A stretch of DNA of 24,083 nt from CAYTQK01 sp964439745 (GCA_964439745.1 CAYTQK010000010.1:1-24083); one strand, 5' to 3'; shown: positions 15,341 to 21,921, numbered from the stretch's first letter. Numbers and translations are program-made. Notes: generated by a model from the letters alone, not told the origin.

Positions 15341-17041
15341 TCAGGTGTTGATGATATCGCCGCCGAAAATTTCCAGGGCTTCCCCCACCAGGGGGTGCCG
15401 CTGGATTTCCTGCTGCTGCGGCGCGCTTTCGGGAGCGGCGCCCGCATCCAGCTTGTGGGTGATGGCGATTTCCATGTTGTGCTGAAAAAATTCGTTGCAG
15501 ACCTGCTGCAGCGTGGCAAACTGCTGTTCCTGGCGCAAAAGATTCAGGTTGACCCGGGAGCCGTAGATCTCGATTTCCATTTTTCCCGTTTCCAGGTGCG
15601 ACAGGGTGCTGTTGATCAGGTTGGCCGCCAGCAGCGGATGGTCCCGGTCGACGCGGGCCAGGATCTGTTCCCAGGCTTCGGCGGGATCCGTCGGCGGCGG
15701 TACCGGCGCTGTTTTCCGGTGGTCATCCGCCGCTGGCGTTTCCTGCCCGGAGTCGGCGGCAGCCGGAACGCCAGCGACCGCCGGGGGATCCCCCTTCGGC
15801 GAAGTGCCCCGGCCGGAGATGTCCGCCGCGGCCGAAGGCACAGCGGCGCTTCCCCCCGGACCCGGAGGAGACCCGCTGTCCGCGTCAGCGATTTCGCGAA
15901 ACCGGTCTTTTAAGGCCTCGATTTTTTCGATCAGGCTGTCCAGGGGCAGGGCCGGCGGGGACTGCACGATCTTGATCAGGGCCAACTCCACGGCGATCCG
16001 GGGACGGCTGGAAAATTTAACATGTTCTTCCCGGTCCAGCAGAAACGACAGGATCTGGTTGAGAGAGACATCGCTGACCGGTTCCGCCTGGCGTTTCAGG
16101 CGCTCCATGTCCTGGGCGGCCAGCGAAGGCAGGGTTTCGGGGGTCAACCCCATTTTTACCATCAGGAGGTTGCGGATGTGTTCCATCAGGGCGGAGTACA
16201 ATTTTTTGATATCCAGGCCGCTCTGGTAGGTTTTATCCAGAACAGCCATAATACCCGGGATATCTTTTCCCAGCAGGGCCGCGGTCAGGTCGTAAATGGA
16301 TTCGGTGTCCATGATCCCCAGCAGCTCGCCGACGCGGTCGGCGGAAAGGCCGTCTTCGGCACAGCTCAGGACCTGGTCCAGCAGGCTGAGAGCGTCCCGG
16401 ACACTGCCGCCGGCCTGCCGGGCGATCAATTGCAGCCCGGCCGGCTCCACGCGGCAGCCTTCCTGCCGGCATAATTTTTCCAGGTGGTCGACAATGGCCG
16501 TCATCCCGACATAGGTCAAATCGTGCCGCTGGCAGCGGGAAAGGATGGTGGCCGGAATCTTGTGCGGTTCGGTGGTGGCAAAGAAGAACAGCACATGGGC
16601 CGGCGGTTCTTCCAGGGTTTTCAGCAGGGCATTGAAGGCCGGCGTGGAAAGCATGTGCACTTCGTCGATGATATAGATCTTATACGGGCTGTGGGCGGGC
16701 AGGAAGCGGAGGTTGCCGCGCAGTTCGCGGACCTGGTCGACACTGTTGTTGGAGGCCCCGTCGATTTCAAACACGTCGGCGGCGTGTCCGTCCGTGATTT
16801 CCCGGCAGGAACGGCACTGGTTGCAGGGAACCGGTGCAGGCCCGTTTTCGCAGTTCATGGCCTTGGCCAGTATCCGGGCGATGGTGGTCTTGCCGGTGCC
16901 CCGGGGCCCGGTAAACAAGACGGCATGGGCCATCCGGTCGGCGGCAATGGCATTGCACAGTGTCCGGGTAACCGCTTCCTGTTGGATGACATCCGCAAAT
17001 GTCTGGGGGCGGTATTTGCGGGCCAGAACCAGGTAGGTCAT
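15341..17041 (-). CDS. dnaX: DNA polymerase III subunit tau (DnaX)
   Basis: The clamp-loader ATPase that also links polymerase cores. The 566 residues contain Walker A GPRGTGKT (45-52), a zinc site from Cys64, 73, 76 and 79, the DEVH box (126-129), and sensor 1/arginine finger SRC (168-170) in a region typical of gamma/tau. Sensor 2 lies in GGSVRDALSLLDQ. Domain III follows to about 370. A Pro/Ala/Gly-rich linker (about 385-455) leads to a shorter C-terminal domain ending HPLVGEALEIFGGDIIN. The linker and C-end are much shorter than in E. coli tau (643 residues). I found no convincing slippery heptamer for a gamma form; a six-A run near codon 381 does not fit the X XXY YYZ rule. The gene lies downstream of two serine tRNAs with no terminator in between, so shared transcription is possible. 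Confidence 0.95.
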   Translation of the reverse strand: MTYLVLARKYRPQTFADVIQQEAVTRTLCNAIAADRMAHAVLFTGPRGTGKTTIARILAKAMNCENGPAPVPCNQCRSCREITDGHAADVFEIDGASNNSVDQVRELRGNLRFLPAHSPYKIYIIDEVHMLSTPAFNALLKTLEEPPAHVLFFFATTEPHKIPATILSRCQRHDLTYVGMTAIVDHLEKLCRQEGCRVEPAGLQLIARQAGGSVRDALSLLDQVLSCAEDGLSADRVGELLGIMDTESIYDLTAALLGKDIPGIMAVLDKTYQSGLDIKKLYSALMEHIRNLLMVKMGLTPETLPSLAAQDMERLKRQAEPVSDVSLNQILSFLLDREEHVKFSSRPRIAVELALIKIVQSPPALPLDSLIEKIEALKDRFREIADADSGSPPGPGGSAAVPSAAADISGRGTSPKGDPPAVAGVPAAADSGQETPAADDHRKTAPVPPPTDPAEAWEQILARVDRDHPLLAANLINSTLSHLETGKMEIEIYGSRVNLNLLRQEQQFATLQQVCNEFFQHNMEIAITHKLDAGAAPESAPQQQEIQRHPLVGEALEIFGGDIINT

Positions 17042-17119
17042 AATGCTGTTAATCCCTATCGGCTTTACGGGGCTCTCATGACGGTGATGGTCGCAGCCGG
17101 GGCGGAAGCCGGGGGTAAG

Positions 17120-17210
17120 TGGCGGAGAGAGAGGGATTCGAACCCTCGGTGCCCGTTAAGGCACACACGATTTCCAGTCGTGCACCTTCAGCCAGCTCGG
17201 CCATCTCTCC
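17120..17210 (-). tRNA. tRNA-Ser(GGA)
   Basis: A 91-nt cloverleaf with encoded CCA. The acceptor arms GGAGAGA/TCTCTCC match perfectly. The anticodon stem CACGA/TCGTG encloses CTGGAAA, giving anticodon GGA. A long variable arm (GTGCC/GGCAC) as expected for serine is followed by the T arm GAGGG-TTCGAAT-CCCTC. It reads UCC/UCU codons. It lies 79 nt upstream of dnaX and 84 nt downstream of the second serine tRNA. Confidence 0.97.
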
Positions 17211-17294
17211 GCATACCATATCATATACCGCAAGACAGGTTTTTTTGTAAAAACCGGCAGGAAAGCGCCGGTTGTTCGACCGGACCGGAGGCAC

Positions 17295-17386
17295 TGGCGG
17301 AGAGGGAGGGATTCGAACCCCGATCCCGCGTTAACAGGATGCCGCTTTTCGAGAGCGGTGCCTTCAGCCAGCTCGGCCACCTCTCC
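17295..17386 (-). tRNA. tRNA-Ser(CGA)
   Basis: A 92-nt cloverleaf with encoded CCA, acceptor GGAGAGG/CCTCTCC, anticodon stem CCGCT/AGCGG around CTCGAAA (anticodon CGA, reading UCG), and a long variable arm ATCCTG/CGGGAT. The T stem is irregular: 5' CGGGG faces 3' CCCTC, giving a C49-C65 mismatch and a G-U pair. The D-arm sequence is the same as in the neighbouring tRNA-Ser(GGA), so the two are likely an old duplication. Confidence 0.96.
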
Positions 17387-17428
17387 GGTCAACCTTACAG
17401 GTCGCTTCCCTGAAATTCATGGTAATCA

Positions 17429-17443
17429 ATTATTTCAAATAAT
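17429..17443. repeat. 15-bp AT palindrome upstream of the tRNA pair
   Basis: ATTATTT-C-AAATAAT is a perfect palindrome with a single central base. It lies between the candidate tRNA promoter and the first tRNA (43 nt before it). It could be a regulator site or chance in a locally AT-rich stretch. Confidence 0.4.
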
Positions 17444-17459
17444 CGCAATGTAATCCCCC

Positions 17460-17488
17460 TGTTTAACGTTTTTGGCGGCCGCTGTCAA
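17460..17488 (-). promoter_or_regulatory. Candidate promoter for the tRNA-Ser pair (and possibly dnaX)
   Basis: On the minus strand a perfect TTGACA (17483-17488) is followed after 17 nt by TAAACA (17460-17465). The first tRNA begins about 70 nt further on, which would leave a trimmed leader. The -10 fit is weak. Confidence 0.45.
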
Positions 17489-17518
17489 ATCAAAAAAACA
17501 GGTCGTCCTGGATTTTCT

Positions 17519-18244
17519 TTACGGTTGAAACATTCGCGCCGCCTCCTCGGTGTAAGTTCCGTCCGGCTGGTAGATAAACAGGGGCGGCTGGACGTTCAAG
17601 CCCGGCCGGCCGTTTTTGCGGCCCCGGATGATCGCCAGCTTGGCCGCCTCTTCCGGCCGTGAATGGGCCAGGCGGAGCTGTTTCGGTTCCAGGCCGGCCG
17701 TCCGCATGGCCGCCACCAGGTCGATCAGGCGGGAAGCCGGGTACACCACCGCGAATTCACCGGCAACCCGCAGCAGGCGAGCGGCGGCAGCGGTAACGTC
17801 ATTAATGGTGACCGCAATTTCGTGCCGGGCCAGGGCTCGTTCCCGGTTGGGATTAATCCGGCCGGAAGAGGCCTCGCGGAAGGGCGGATTGGCCGTAACC
17901 AGGTCGGCCCGGCCGGCGGGTGCGGCGGCGGCAAAGGACCGCAGGTCCTGGCAGGCGATGGTTACCCGCCCGGCCAGGTCGTTGCGGCGGACGTTCTCTT
18001 CGGCCAGCCGGGACAGTTGCGGCTGGATCTCCACGCCGGTAATGGTCACTTCCGGATACCGGCCGGCCAGGAGCAGGGGGATGATGCCGCAGCCGGTACC
18101 CAGGTCGACGATCCGGGCCGGGCCCGCCGGGGCAAGGTGGCGGGCCAGAATAACGGCGTCAATGGAGAAACGGTAGCCGTCCCGGCTCTGCCGCACGCGG
18201 ATGGCCCCGTTCAGAAAGGCGTCTTCTGTAAAATCGTTGGTCAC
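17519..18244 (-). CDS. TrmN6/YfiC-like SAM-dependent methyltransferase
   Basis: Probably an N6-adenine methyltransferase of the family that modifies A37 of tRNA1(Val). The 241-residue product, from the GTG at 18242-18244, has an N-terminal segment RQSRDGYRFSIDAVILARHL typical of the family, the SAM-binding loop DLGTGCGIIP at 47-56, the acidic VEIQPQ at 71-76, and the catalytic NPPF at 119-122 that marks N6-adenine or N5-glutamine methylases. RINPNRERALARHE follows, again a family signature. The GTG overlaps the dciA stop as GTGA, so translation is coupled. The frame continues upstream inside dciA, but that part has no family similarity. Identity of the substrate RNA is inferred from family. 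Confidence 0.88.
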   Translation of the reverse strand: MTNDFTEDAFLNGAIRVRQSRDGYRFSIDAVILARHLAPAGPARIVDLGTGCGIIPLLLAGRYPEVTITGVEIQPQLSRLAEENVRRNDLAGRVTIACQDLRSFAAAAPAGRADLVTANPPFREASSGRINPNRERALARHEIAVTINDVTAAAARLLRVAGEFAVVYPASRLIDLVAAMRTAGLEPKQLRLAHSRPEEAAKLAIIRGRKNGRPGLNVQPPLFIYQPDGTYTEEAARMFQP

Positions 18245-18564
18245 GGTTCCAGCTGGCCGATTTTGAACTTGATGTCGGTCACCAGGGTCTTGCCGGCGGC
18301 CCGGTTGAGGCCGGCGATGATCTCGGCCTTGAGATACTGCAGCTGCTGGGTCCAGGCGGAAGCGGTAACGTGGACGATCAATATCCGGTTTTTCAGACGG
18401 TACGGCTGGGCATTGGCGGCGATGGCCTCCCCGACGGTTGCGTCCCACAGGCGCCAGACCTGGGTAATCGGCTGGCCGGCCCCCTGGCTCCATTGCGCCA
18501 GGGTATCCTTAAGGATGTCTCCGACCGGCGTAAATTCGTTGGTGTCGTTCTTGCGGGAGGTCAT
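18241..18564 (-). CDS. dciA: DciA-type helicase-loading factor (DUF721)
   Basis: DciA interacts with replicative helicase DnaB and helps its loading in the many bacteria that lack the phage-derived DnaC/DnaI. The 107-residue protein is one DUF721 domain: VGDILKDTLAQW, the central VWRLWDATVGEAIAANAQP, and the strand-helix LIVHVTASAWTQQLQYLKAEII, which match the family. A possible promoter lies 50-75 nt upstream. Its stop overlaps the methyltransferase start by 4 nt. I assign it by these conserved segments; other DUF721 proteins exist, but the bacterial single-domain form is generally called DciA. Confidence 0.88.
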   Translation of the reverse strand: MTSRKNDTNEFTPVGDILKDTLAQWSQGAGQPITQVWRLWDATVGEAIAANAQPYRLKNRILIVHVTASAWTQQLQYLKAEIIAGLNRAAGKTLVTDIKFKIGQLEP

Positions 18565-18611
18565 CAGGTGCAGTCCAATCGTAAAGCCTTTCTGTCAGGC
18601 CGTTATCTCAG

Positions 18612-18639
18612 ATTTGACAGAAAACGGCCGAAAAGTCAA
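18612..18639 (-). promoter_or_regulatory. Candidate promoter of dciA
   Basis: On the minus strand TTGACT (18634-18639) and TCAAAT (18612-18617) are 16 nt apart. The dciA ATG is about 48 nt downstream of the -10. Confidence 0.4.
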
Positions 18640-18675
18640 GGCCGGGCGACTCCGGTTTCTTCGGCCTGAATTTTC

Positions 18676-18704
18676 TTGACTCCGTCTTCTGCCTCCTTTA
18701 CAGT
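18676..18704 (+). promoter_or_regulatory. Candidate promoter of hflK-hflC
   Basis: TTGACT (18676-18681) and TACAGT (18699-18704) are separated by 17 nt, 5/6 and 4/6 to consensus. It diverges from the dciA candidate. Confidence 0.5.
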
Positions 18705-18807
18705 CAATAAGATAAAGAGGTAATCATCCATAACGCGACAGCGCCTTGCAAATCAATTCCAATAGGTTCGAAAAACGGGAATTTTCATTATGGAAACAGG
18801 TAAAACA

Positions 18808-19887
18808 ATGAACTGGGACTGGGACCGGCTGCAGCAGCAGCAGAAAAAACGCTCCGGCCAGGGCCCTGGCCCGGGCGGGGGCGACGGCGGCATGCCGCCG
18901 CAGTTTGACGATCTGATCAACAAGTTCAAGGGATTTAATTTCTCCTGGATACCGGCGGTTTTGATCATCCTGGCGGTGATCGTTATCTTTTTGGGCTGGT
19001 CCATGATCTACACGGTCGACATCAACGAAGTCGGGGTGGTACAGCGGTTCGGAGCATACGCTCGGACCGAGCCTTCCGGACTTCATCTTAAACTGCCCCA
19101 AGGAATCGAAAAGGTCACCAAGGTCAAGGTCATGCGGGTTTACAAGGAGGAGTTCGGCTTTCAGACTCTGGAATCCACGGACAGCGCCAGCTACACTTCA
19201 GATAAACAGCTGTTTGACAACACCAACATCGGCGAAAGCCTGATGCTGACCGGTGACCTGAACGTGGCCCTGGTGCCCTGGATCGTCCAGTACCGCATCA
19301 AGGATCCCTATAAGTATCTTTTCAAGGTCCGTGATGTGGATAAGCTGCTCCGGGATATGTCGGAAGCGGCCATGCGCCTGGTGGTGGGCGACCGCAGCAT
19401 CAACGAGGTCATCAGCAGCCGGGTGGAGATCGCCAACGAGGCCATGCAGATCCTCCAGGAAGAGATGGACAAGGCCGACAGCGGTATCAGCATCGATGCC
19501 GTGGAACTGAAAAAAACCAACGTGCCGCAGGAGGTGCAGCCCTCGTTTAATGATGTCAACCAGGCCCTCCAGGAAAAGGAAAAGGTGATCCAGGAAGCCC
19601 GCCGGGAATACAACCAGGCGGTGCCGGCGGCCCGGGGCGAAGCGGATCGGGTGGTCAAGGCGGCTGAAGGGTATGCCCTGGAACGGGTGAATAAAGCCGA
19701 GGGAGACGCCGACAAGTTCATCCAGGTCTACAATGAATACAAAACCGCCGAGGATGTCACCCGCCGGCGGCTGTACCTGGAAACCATGGACAGGGTGCTG
19801 CCCAAACTGGGCAAAAAATATATTGTGGATTCCGAGCAGGACAATCTTCTGCCGCTGCTGAATCTCGGGAAGGAAAGAGGGCAATAA
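18808..19887 (+). CDS. hflK: FtsH-protease modulator HflK (SPFH protein)
   Basis: HflK and HflC form a large membrane cage around FtsH and modulate its proteolysis. From the ATG at 18808 the product is 359 residues, beginning MNWDWDRLQQQQ. A Gly/Pro-rich cytoplasmic stretch follows, then one membrane helix (about 46-66, WIPAVLIILAVIVIFLGW) and the SPFH (band 7) domain starting DINEVGVVQRFGAY. A coiled-coil region rich in Ala/Glu (QEKEKVIQEARREYNQAVPAARGEADRV, given here in part) leads to a C-terminal KKYIVDSEQ segment seen in HflK. An ATG 18 nt upstream (18790) is in frame but has no ribosome-binding site; AGG seven nt before 18808 favours the later start. It overlaps hflC by 1 nt. Confidence 0.94.
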   Translation: MNWDWDRLQQQQKKRSGQGPGPGGGDGGMPPQFDDLINKFKGFNFSWIPAVLIILAVIVIFLGWSMIYTVDINEVGVVQRFGAYARTEPSGLHLKLPQGIEKVTKVKVMRVYKEEFGFQTLESTDSASYTSDKQLFDNTNIGESLMLTGDLNVALVPWIVQYRIKDPYKYLFKVRDVDKLLRDMSEAAMRLVVGDRSINEVISSRVEIANEAMQILQEEMDKADSGISIDAVELKKTNVPQEVQPSFNDVNQALQEKEKVIQEARREYNQAVPAARGEADRVVKAAEGYALERVNKAEGDADKFIQVYNEYKTAEDVTRRRLYLETMDRVLPKLGKKYIVDSEQDNLLPLLNLGKERGQ

Positions 19888-20822
19888 TGAAAACCAGTTA
19901 TATCGCAGTAATCATCGTGGCCGTGGCCGGCCTGGTGTTTCTCTTCAACAGCCTGTTTGTCGTGGATGAGACCGAGCAGGTGGTGGTCACCCGGTTCGGA
20001 AAGATCGCCCGGGATCCGGTGGTGGAGCCCGGACTTAATTTCAAGTGGCCCTTTGTGGACCGGGCCAATTATTTCCCTAAACACCTGTTGGAGTGGGACG
20101 GTTCCCCCGGCCAGATTCCCACCAAGGGGAAAACCTATATCTGGGTGGATTCTTTCGCCCGCTGGCGGATCGTGGATCCGCTGGCCTTTTTTCAGACGGT
20201 TACCACGGTGCCCTCGGGCATCAACCGGCTCAATGATATTATTGATCCGGCCGTGCGCAACCTGGTCACTTCCCATCGCCTGATCGAAACCGTGCGCAAG
20301 AGCAATCGCCCCCTGGATACCTTCCGTACCGGCGAACAACTGGATAATGATTTTTCCATTTCCATGGGCCGGCGGGAAATGACCGACGCCATCAAGGAAC
20401 AGGCCCAGCCCAAGCTGGACAAGTTCGGTATCGAGCTGGCCGACGTCAAGCTCAAGCGTATCAATTACGTCAAGGAGGTGCGGAGATCGGTCTATGACCG
20501 GATGATCGCCGAAAGAAACCAGATGGCCGAGAAATTTCGATCCGAGGGAAAAGGAGAGGCCAGCAAGATCCGGGGGCAGAAGGAAAAGGAACTGAAGAAG
20601 ATCTCTTCTGAAGCCTATCAGAAAGCCCAGGTCATTCAGGGCAAGGCCGATGCCACCGCCCTGGAGATTTATGCCAACGCCTATCAGCGGGATCCGGAGC
20701 TCTATTCTTTTCTGAAGACGCTGGAGGTGTACGAAACTTCCTTTAACCAGGATAATGAACTGGTCTTGTCGACCGATACCGAGTTTTTCAAATATCTGAA
20801 ATCCTACCAGGAAAAACAGTAA
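19887..20822 (+). CDS. hflC: FtsH-protease modulator HflC (SPFH protein)
   Basis: Partner of HflK. The 311 residues have an N-terminal membrane helix (about 4-22, YIAVIIVAVAGLVFLFNSLF), then VVDETEQVVVTRFGK at the head of the SPFH domain. A characteristic HflC stretch, VDSFARWRIVDPLAFFQTV, follows, then coiled coil with IAERNQMAEKFRSEGKGEA and IQGKADATALEIYANAY, ending YSFLKTLEVYETSF. The length is close to the family norm (about 290-330). The start overlaps the hflK stop (TAATG), which makes translational coupling likely. A very strong terminator follows 27 nt after the stop. The hflX and ftsH genes are not adjacent here. Confidence 0.95.
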   Translation: MKTSYIAVIIVAVAGLVFLFNSLFVVDETEQVVVTRFGKIARDPVVEPGLNFKWPFVDRANYFPKHLLEWDGSPGQIPTKGKTYIWVDSFARWRIVDPLAFFQTVTTVPSGINRLNDIIDPAVRNLVTSHRLIETVRKSNRPLDTFRTGEQLDNDFSISMGRREMTDAIKEQAQPKLDKFGIELADVKLKRINYVKEVRRSVYDRMIAERNQMAEKFRSEGKGEASKIRGQKEKELKKISSEAYQKAQVIQGKADATALEIYANAYQRDPELYSFLKTLEVYETSFNQDNELVLSTDTEFFKYLKSYQEKQ

Positions 20823-20849
20823 ACGCCCCGGCGGTTGGCCGTCGAAAAA

Positions 20850-20891
20850 AAAACGCCGCTGTCTTCCGGCCGGAAGACAGCGGCGTTTTTG
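20850..20891. terminator. 42-bp perfect palindrome, bidirectional rho-independent terminator
   Basis: Two 21-bp arms meet at 20870/20871 with no unpaired base in the sequence. The arm is A5 followed by CGCCGCTGTCTTCCGG. On the plus strand the GC stem ends in T5 after hflC; on the minus strand the run is T9. It serves hflC and the convergent small gene at 21018-21116. Confidence 0.9.
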
Positions 20892-20911
20892 CTTGATGCT
20901 TCGGTCACCAA

Positions 20912-20971
20912 CCGGAACTATAAAGTAAAAATGTACACCCCATCGCCCTAAGCCGGGATGCAAACCCGGCT
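20912..20971. other. Unexplained spacer with a 7-bp hairpin, possible interspersed element
   Basis: Between the terminator and the small gene lies an AT-rich patch (ACTATAAAGTAAAAATGTACACC, about 20918-20939, quoted only for its key part TAAAAATGTACA) and a hairpin AGCCGGG/CCCGGCT (20951-20957 and 20965-20971, 7-nt loop). Neither codes for anything visible. The composition and the hairpin recall a short repeat or the end of a decayed mobile element, but I see no transposase. Confidence 0.25.
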
Positions 20972-21017
20972 GGCTGTTTGTTCTGTCAGGCGGTGCCTTG
21001 TCATAAATCGTCTGGCT

Positions 21018-21116
21018 TTATTTGCCTTTATTTCTCTGATGGCGGGTACGTGCCAGCAGTTTGCGATGTTTATGCTTGCGCATTTTTTTGCGTCTTTTCT
21101 TGATTACAGAGCCCAA
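21018..21116 (-). CDS. 32-aa AURKAIP1/COX24-domain protein, bS22/mS38-like ribosomal protein
   Basis: A very basic peptide beginning (TTG start read as Met) GSVIKKRRKKMRKHKHRKLL and ending RHQRNKGK, with stop TAA. This matches the short bacterial AURKAIP1/COX24 family, whose mycobacterial member is the small-subunit protein bS22 and whose mitochondrial relative is mS38. By that relationship it should sit on the 30S subunit near the decoding region; this is inferred from family. The start is TTG at 21114-21116. Seven nt upstream of it lies the GGAGG core of AAGGAGGTGA (21121-21130), a perfect 10-nt match to the anti-Shine-Dalgarno. A consensus promoter and a leader hairpin lie upstream, and the palindromic terminator lies downstream, so it is an independent transcription unit. 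A longer plus-strand frame covers the same bases but lacks any signal. Confidence 0.93.
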   Translation of the reverse strand: MGSVIKKRRKKMRKHKHRKLLARTRHQRNKGK

Positions 21117-21120
21117 AAAC

Positions 21121-21130
21121 TCACCTCCTT
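21121..21130 (-). promoter_or_regulatory. Perfect Shine-Dalgarno that fixes the TTG start of the small gene
   Basis: AAGGAGGTGA on the minus strand complements ten bases of the 16S rRNA 3' end. The GGAGG core is 7 nt from TTG at 21116. No ATG exists at a suitable distance before the conserved GSVIKKRR. Confidence 0.9.
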
Positions 21131-21173
21131 TTCCGGGATATTCCGCAGGTCTTCGCGTTATTTTTCCATTCGC

Positions 21174-21206
21174 ACGGCTGGCCTGCTGGAACGTCAACCC
21201 AGCCGT
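21174..21206 (-). promoter_or_regulatory. Hairpin in the 5' leader of the COX24-type gene
   Basis: ACGGCTGG and CCAGCCGT form a perfect 8-bp stem with a 17-nt loop. It starts about 10 nt after the predicted transcription start and ends 43 nt before the Shine-Dalgarno. Ribosomal protein genes often carry leader structures for autoregulation; that role here is inference. Confidence 0.5.
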
Positions 21207-21222
21207 TATCTATAATCAATAA

Positions 21223-21251
21223 AATATATGGATTTTCAACTTGCGTGTCAA
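21223..21251 (-). promoter_or_regulatory. Near-perfect sigma70 promoter of the COX24-type gene
   Basis: TTGACA (21246-21251) and TATATT (21223-21228) on the minus strand, exactly 17 nt apart. This is the best promoter in the window. The predicted leader is about 100 nt. Confidence 0.8.
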
Positions 21252-21269
21252 CCTTATTATGAATATACT
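21241..21269 (+). promoter_or_regulatory. Candidate divergent promoter of the HELIH gene
   Basis: TTGCGT (21241-21246) and TATACT (21264-21269) are 17 nt apart. The -35 shares its last base with the -35 of the opposite-strand promoter, so the two would be back-to-back. The -10 is 5/6 and the -35 only 3/6. Confidence 0.4.
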
Positions 21270-21369
21270 TTTATATTTTGAATTTGAAAGGGCATCCCGG
21301 GCAGTGAATCCACAACTGGATTGACCAGCAGGTCTGCAGAGAAACGTCCGGTCAGAGGACAGGTGACGG

Positions 21370-21903
21370 ATGACGCCGAGGCAATTGTTTTCAGAATCCG
21401 AGCTGGCGGAGGTGAACAACGCCGTTCTGCTGGCGGAGGAAATGGTTTGCAATTATTATAAAATGTCCGCCAATCAGTGGCTGCGGCACCGGTATGACGT
21501 AAAAACCCAGGCGGAGCTTGACCCCGGGGAGATCGTGCACGGGCCCTATGCCCAGATCGTCCGCTATGCCGGTCGCCGCCAGGGCAGTTCGCTGGGGTCG
21601 CTGACCTTTGATTTTTATAAGATCTGCCTGCAGGATAAGGCCATTCTGGAAACGATCCGGAAGAATCCGGAAGTGGCCATTTTTCCCTTTCTGCTCTATC
21701 TGATTGTTCACGAACTGATTCATATTGTTCGGTTTGCCAAGTTTTATCAGCAGTTTAACGCTCCGGCGGCAGAGCGGCAGAAAGAGGAAGATACGGTCCA
21801 CGACATTACCCGGAAAATTCTCCGCAGTCACGATATCGCGGGTATGCCGGAAGTGCTGGCGGTCTGCTTCGGGCAGGCACAGGTGACCGATAGAATTTGT
21901 TGA
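21370..21903 (+). CDS. Uncharacterised HELIH putative zinc metalloprotein, 177 aa
   Basis: I do not recognise a named family. The 177 residues hold a clear HExxH motif, HELIH at 114-118, in a hydrophobic helix (FLLYLIVHELIHIVRFAKF), the usual setting of zincin active sites. Glu139, Glu140 and His144 in KEEDTVHD, about 21-26 residues later on a probable second helix, could supply the third zinc ligand as in gluzincins. The N-terminal 100 residues are helical and charged, with VHGPYAQIVRYAGR. There is no signal peptide or long membrane helix, so it is probably cytoplasmic. The ATG has AGGTGA about 4 nt and GAGG 11 nt upstream. It stands upstream of fmdB and groESL on the same strand, 98 nt from fmdB. 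Protease activity is inferred from the motif alone; a non-catalytic zinc protein is possible. Confidence 0.8.
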   Translation: MTPRQLFSESELAEVNNAVLLAEEMVCNYYKMSANQWLRHRYDVKTQAELDPGEIVHGPYAQIVRYAGRRQGSSLGSLTFDFYKICLQDKAILETIRKNPEVAIFPFLLYLIVHELIHIVRFAKFYQQFNAPAAERQKEEDTVHDITRKILRSHDIAGMPEVLAVCFGQAQVTDRIC

Positions 21904-21921
21904 TTATTTTCGATTCGCTAC

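Noticed and set aside
15880..15960. Six-A run in dnaX as a programmed frameshift site for a gamma form
   Set aside because: The frame is GAA AAA ATC, which does not allow a tandem -1 slip; no supporting stem or upstream Shine-Dalgarno is clear.
17499..17510. CAGG-TCGT-CCTG next to a T7 run (minus strand) as terminator of dciA-trmN6
   Set aside because: The stem is only 4 bp, too weak to call, although its place after the stop codon is suggestive.
18245..18493. Upstream extension of the methyltransferase frame
   Set aside because: It lies inside dciA out of frame and has no family similarity; the GTG at 18244 is coupled to the dciA stop.
20958..21215. 85-codon plus-strand frame over the small ribosomal gene
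   Set aside because: It has no ribosome-binding site or known motif. The opposite strand carries a recognisable protein family with promoter, Shine-Dalgarno and terminator.
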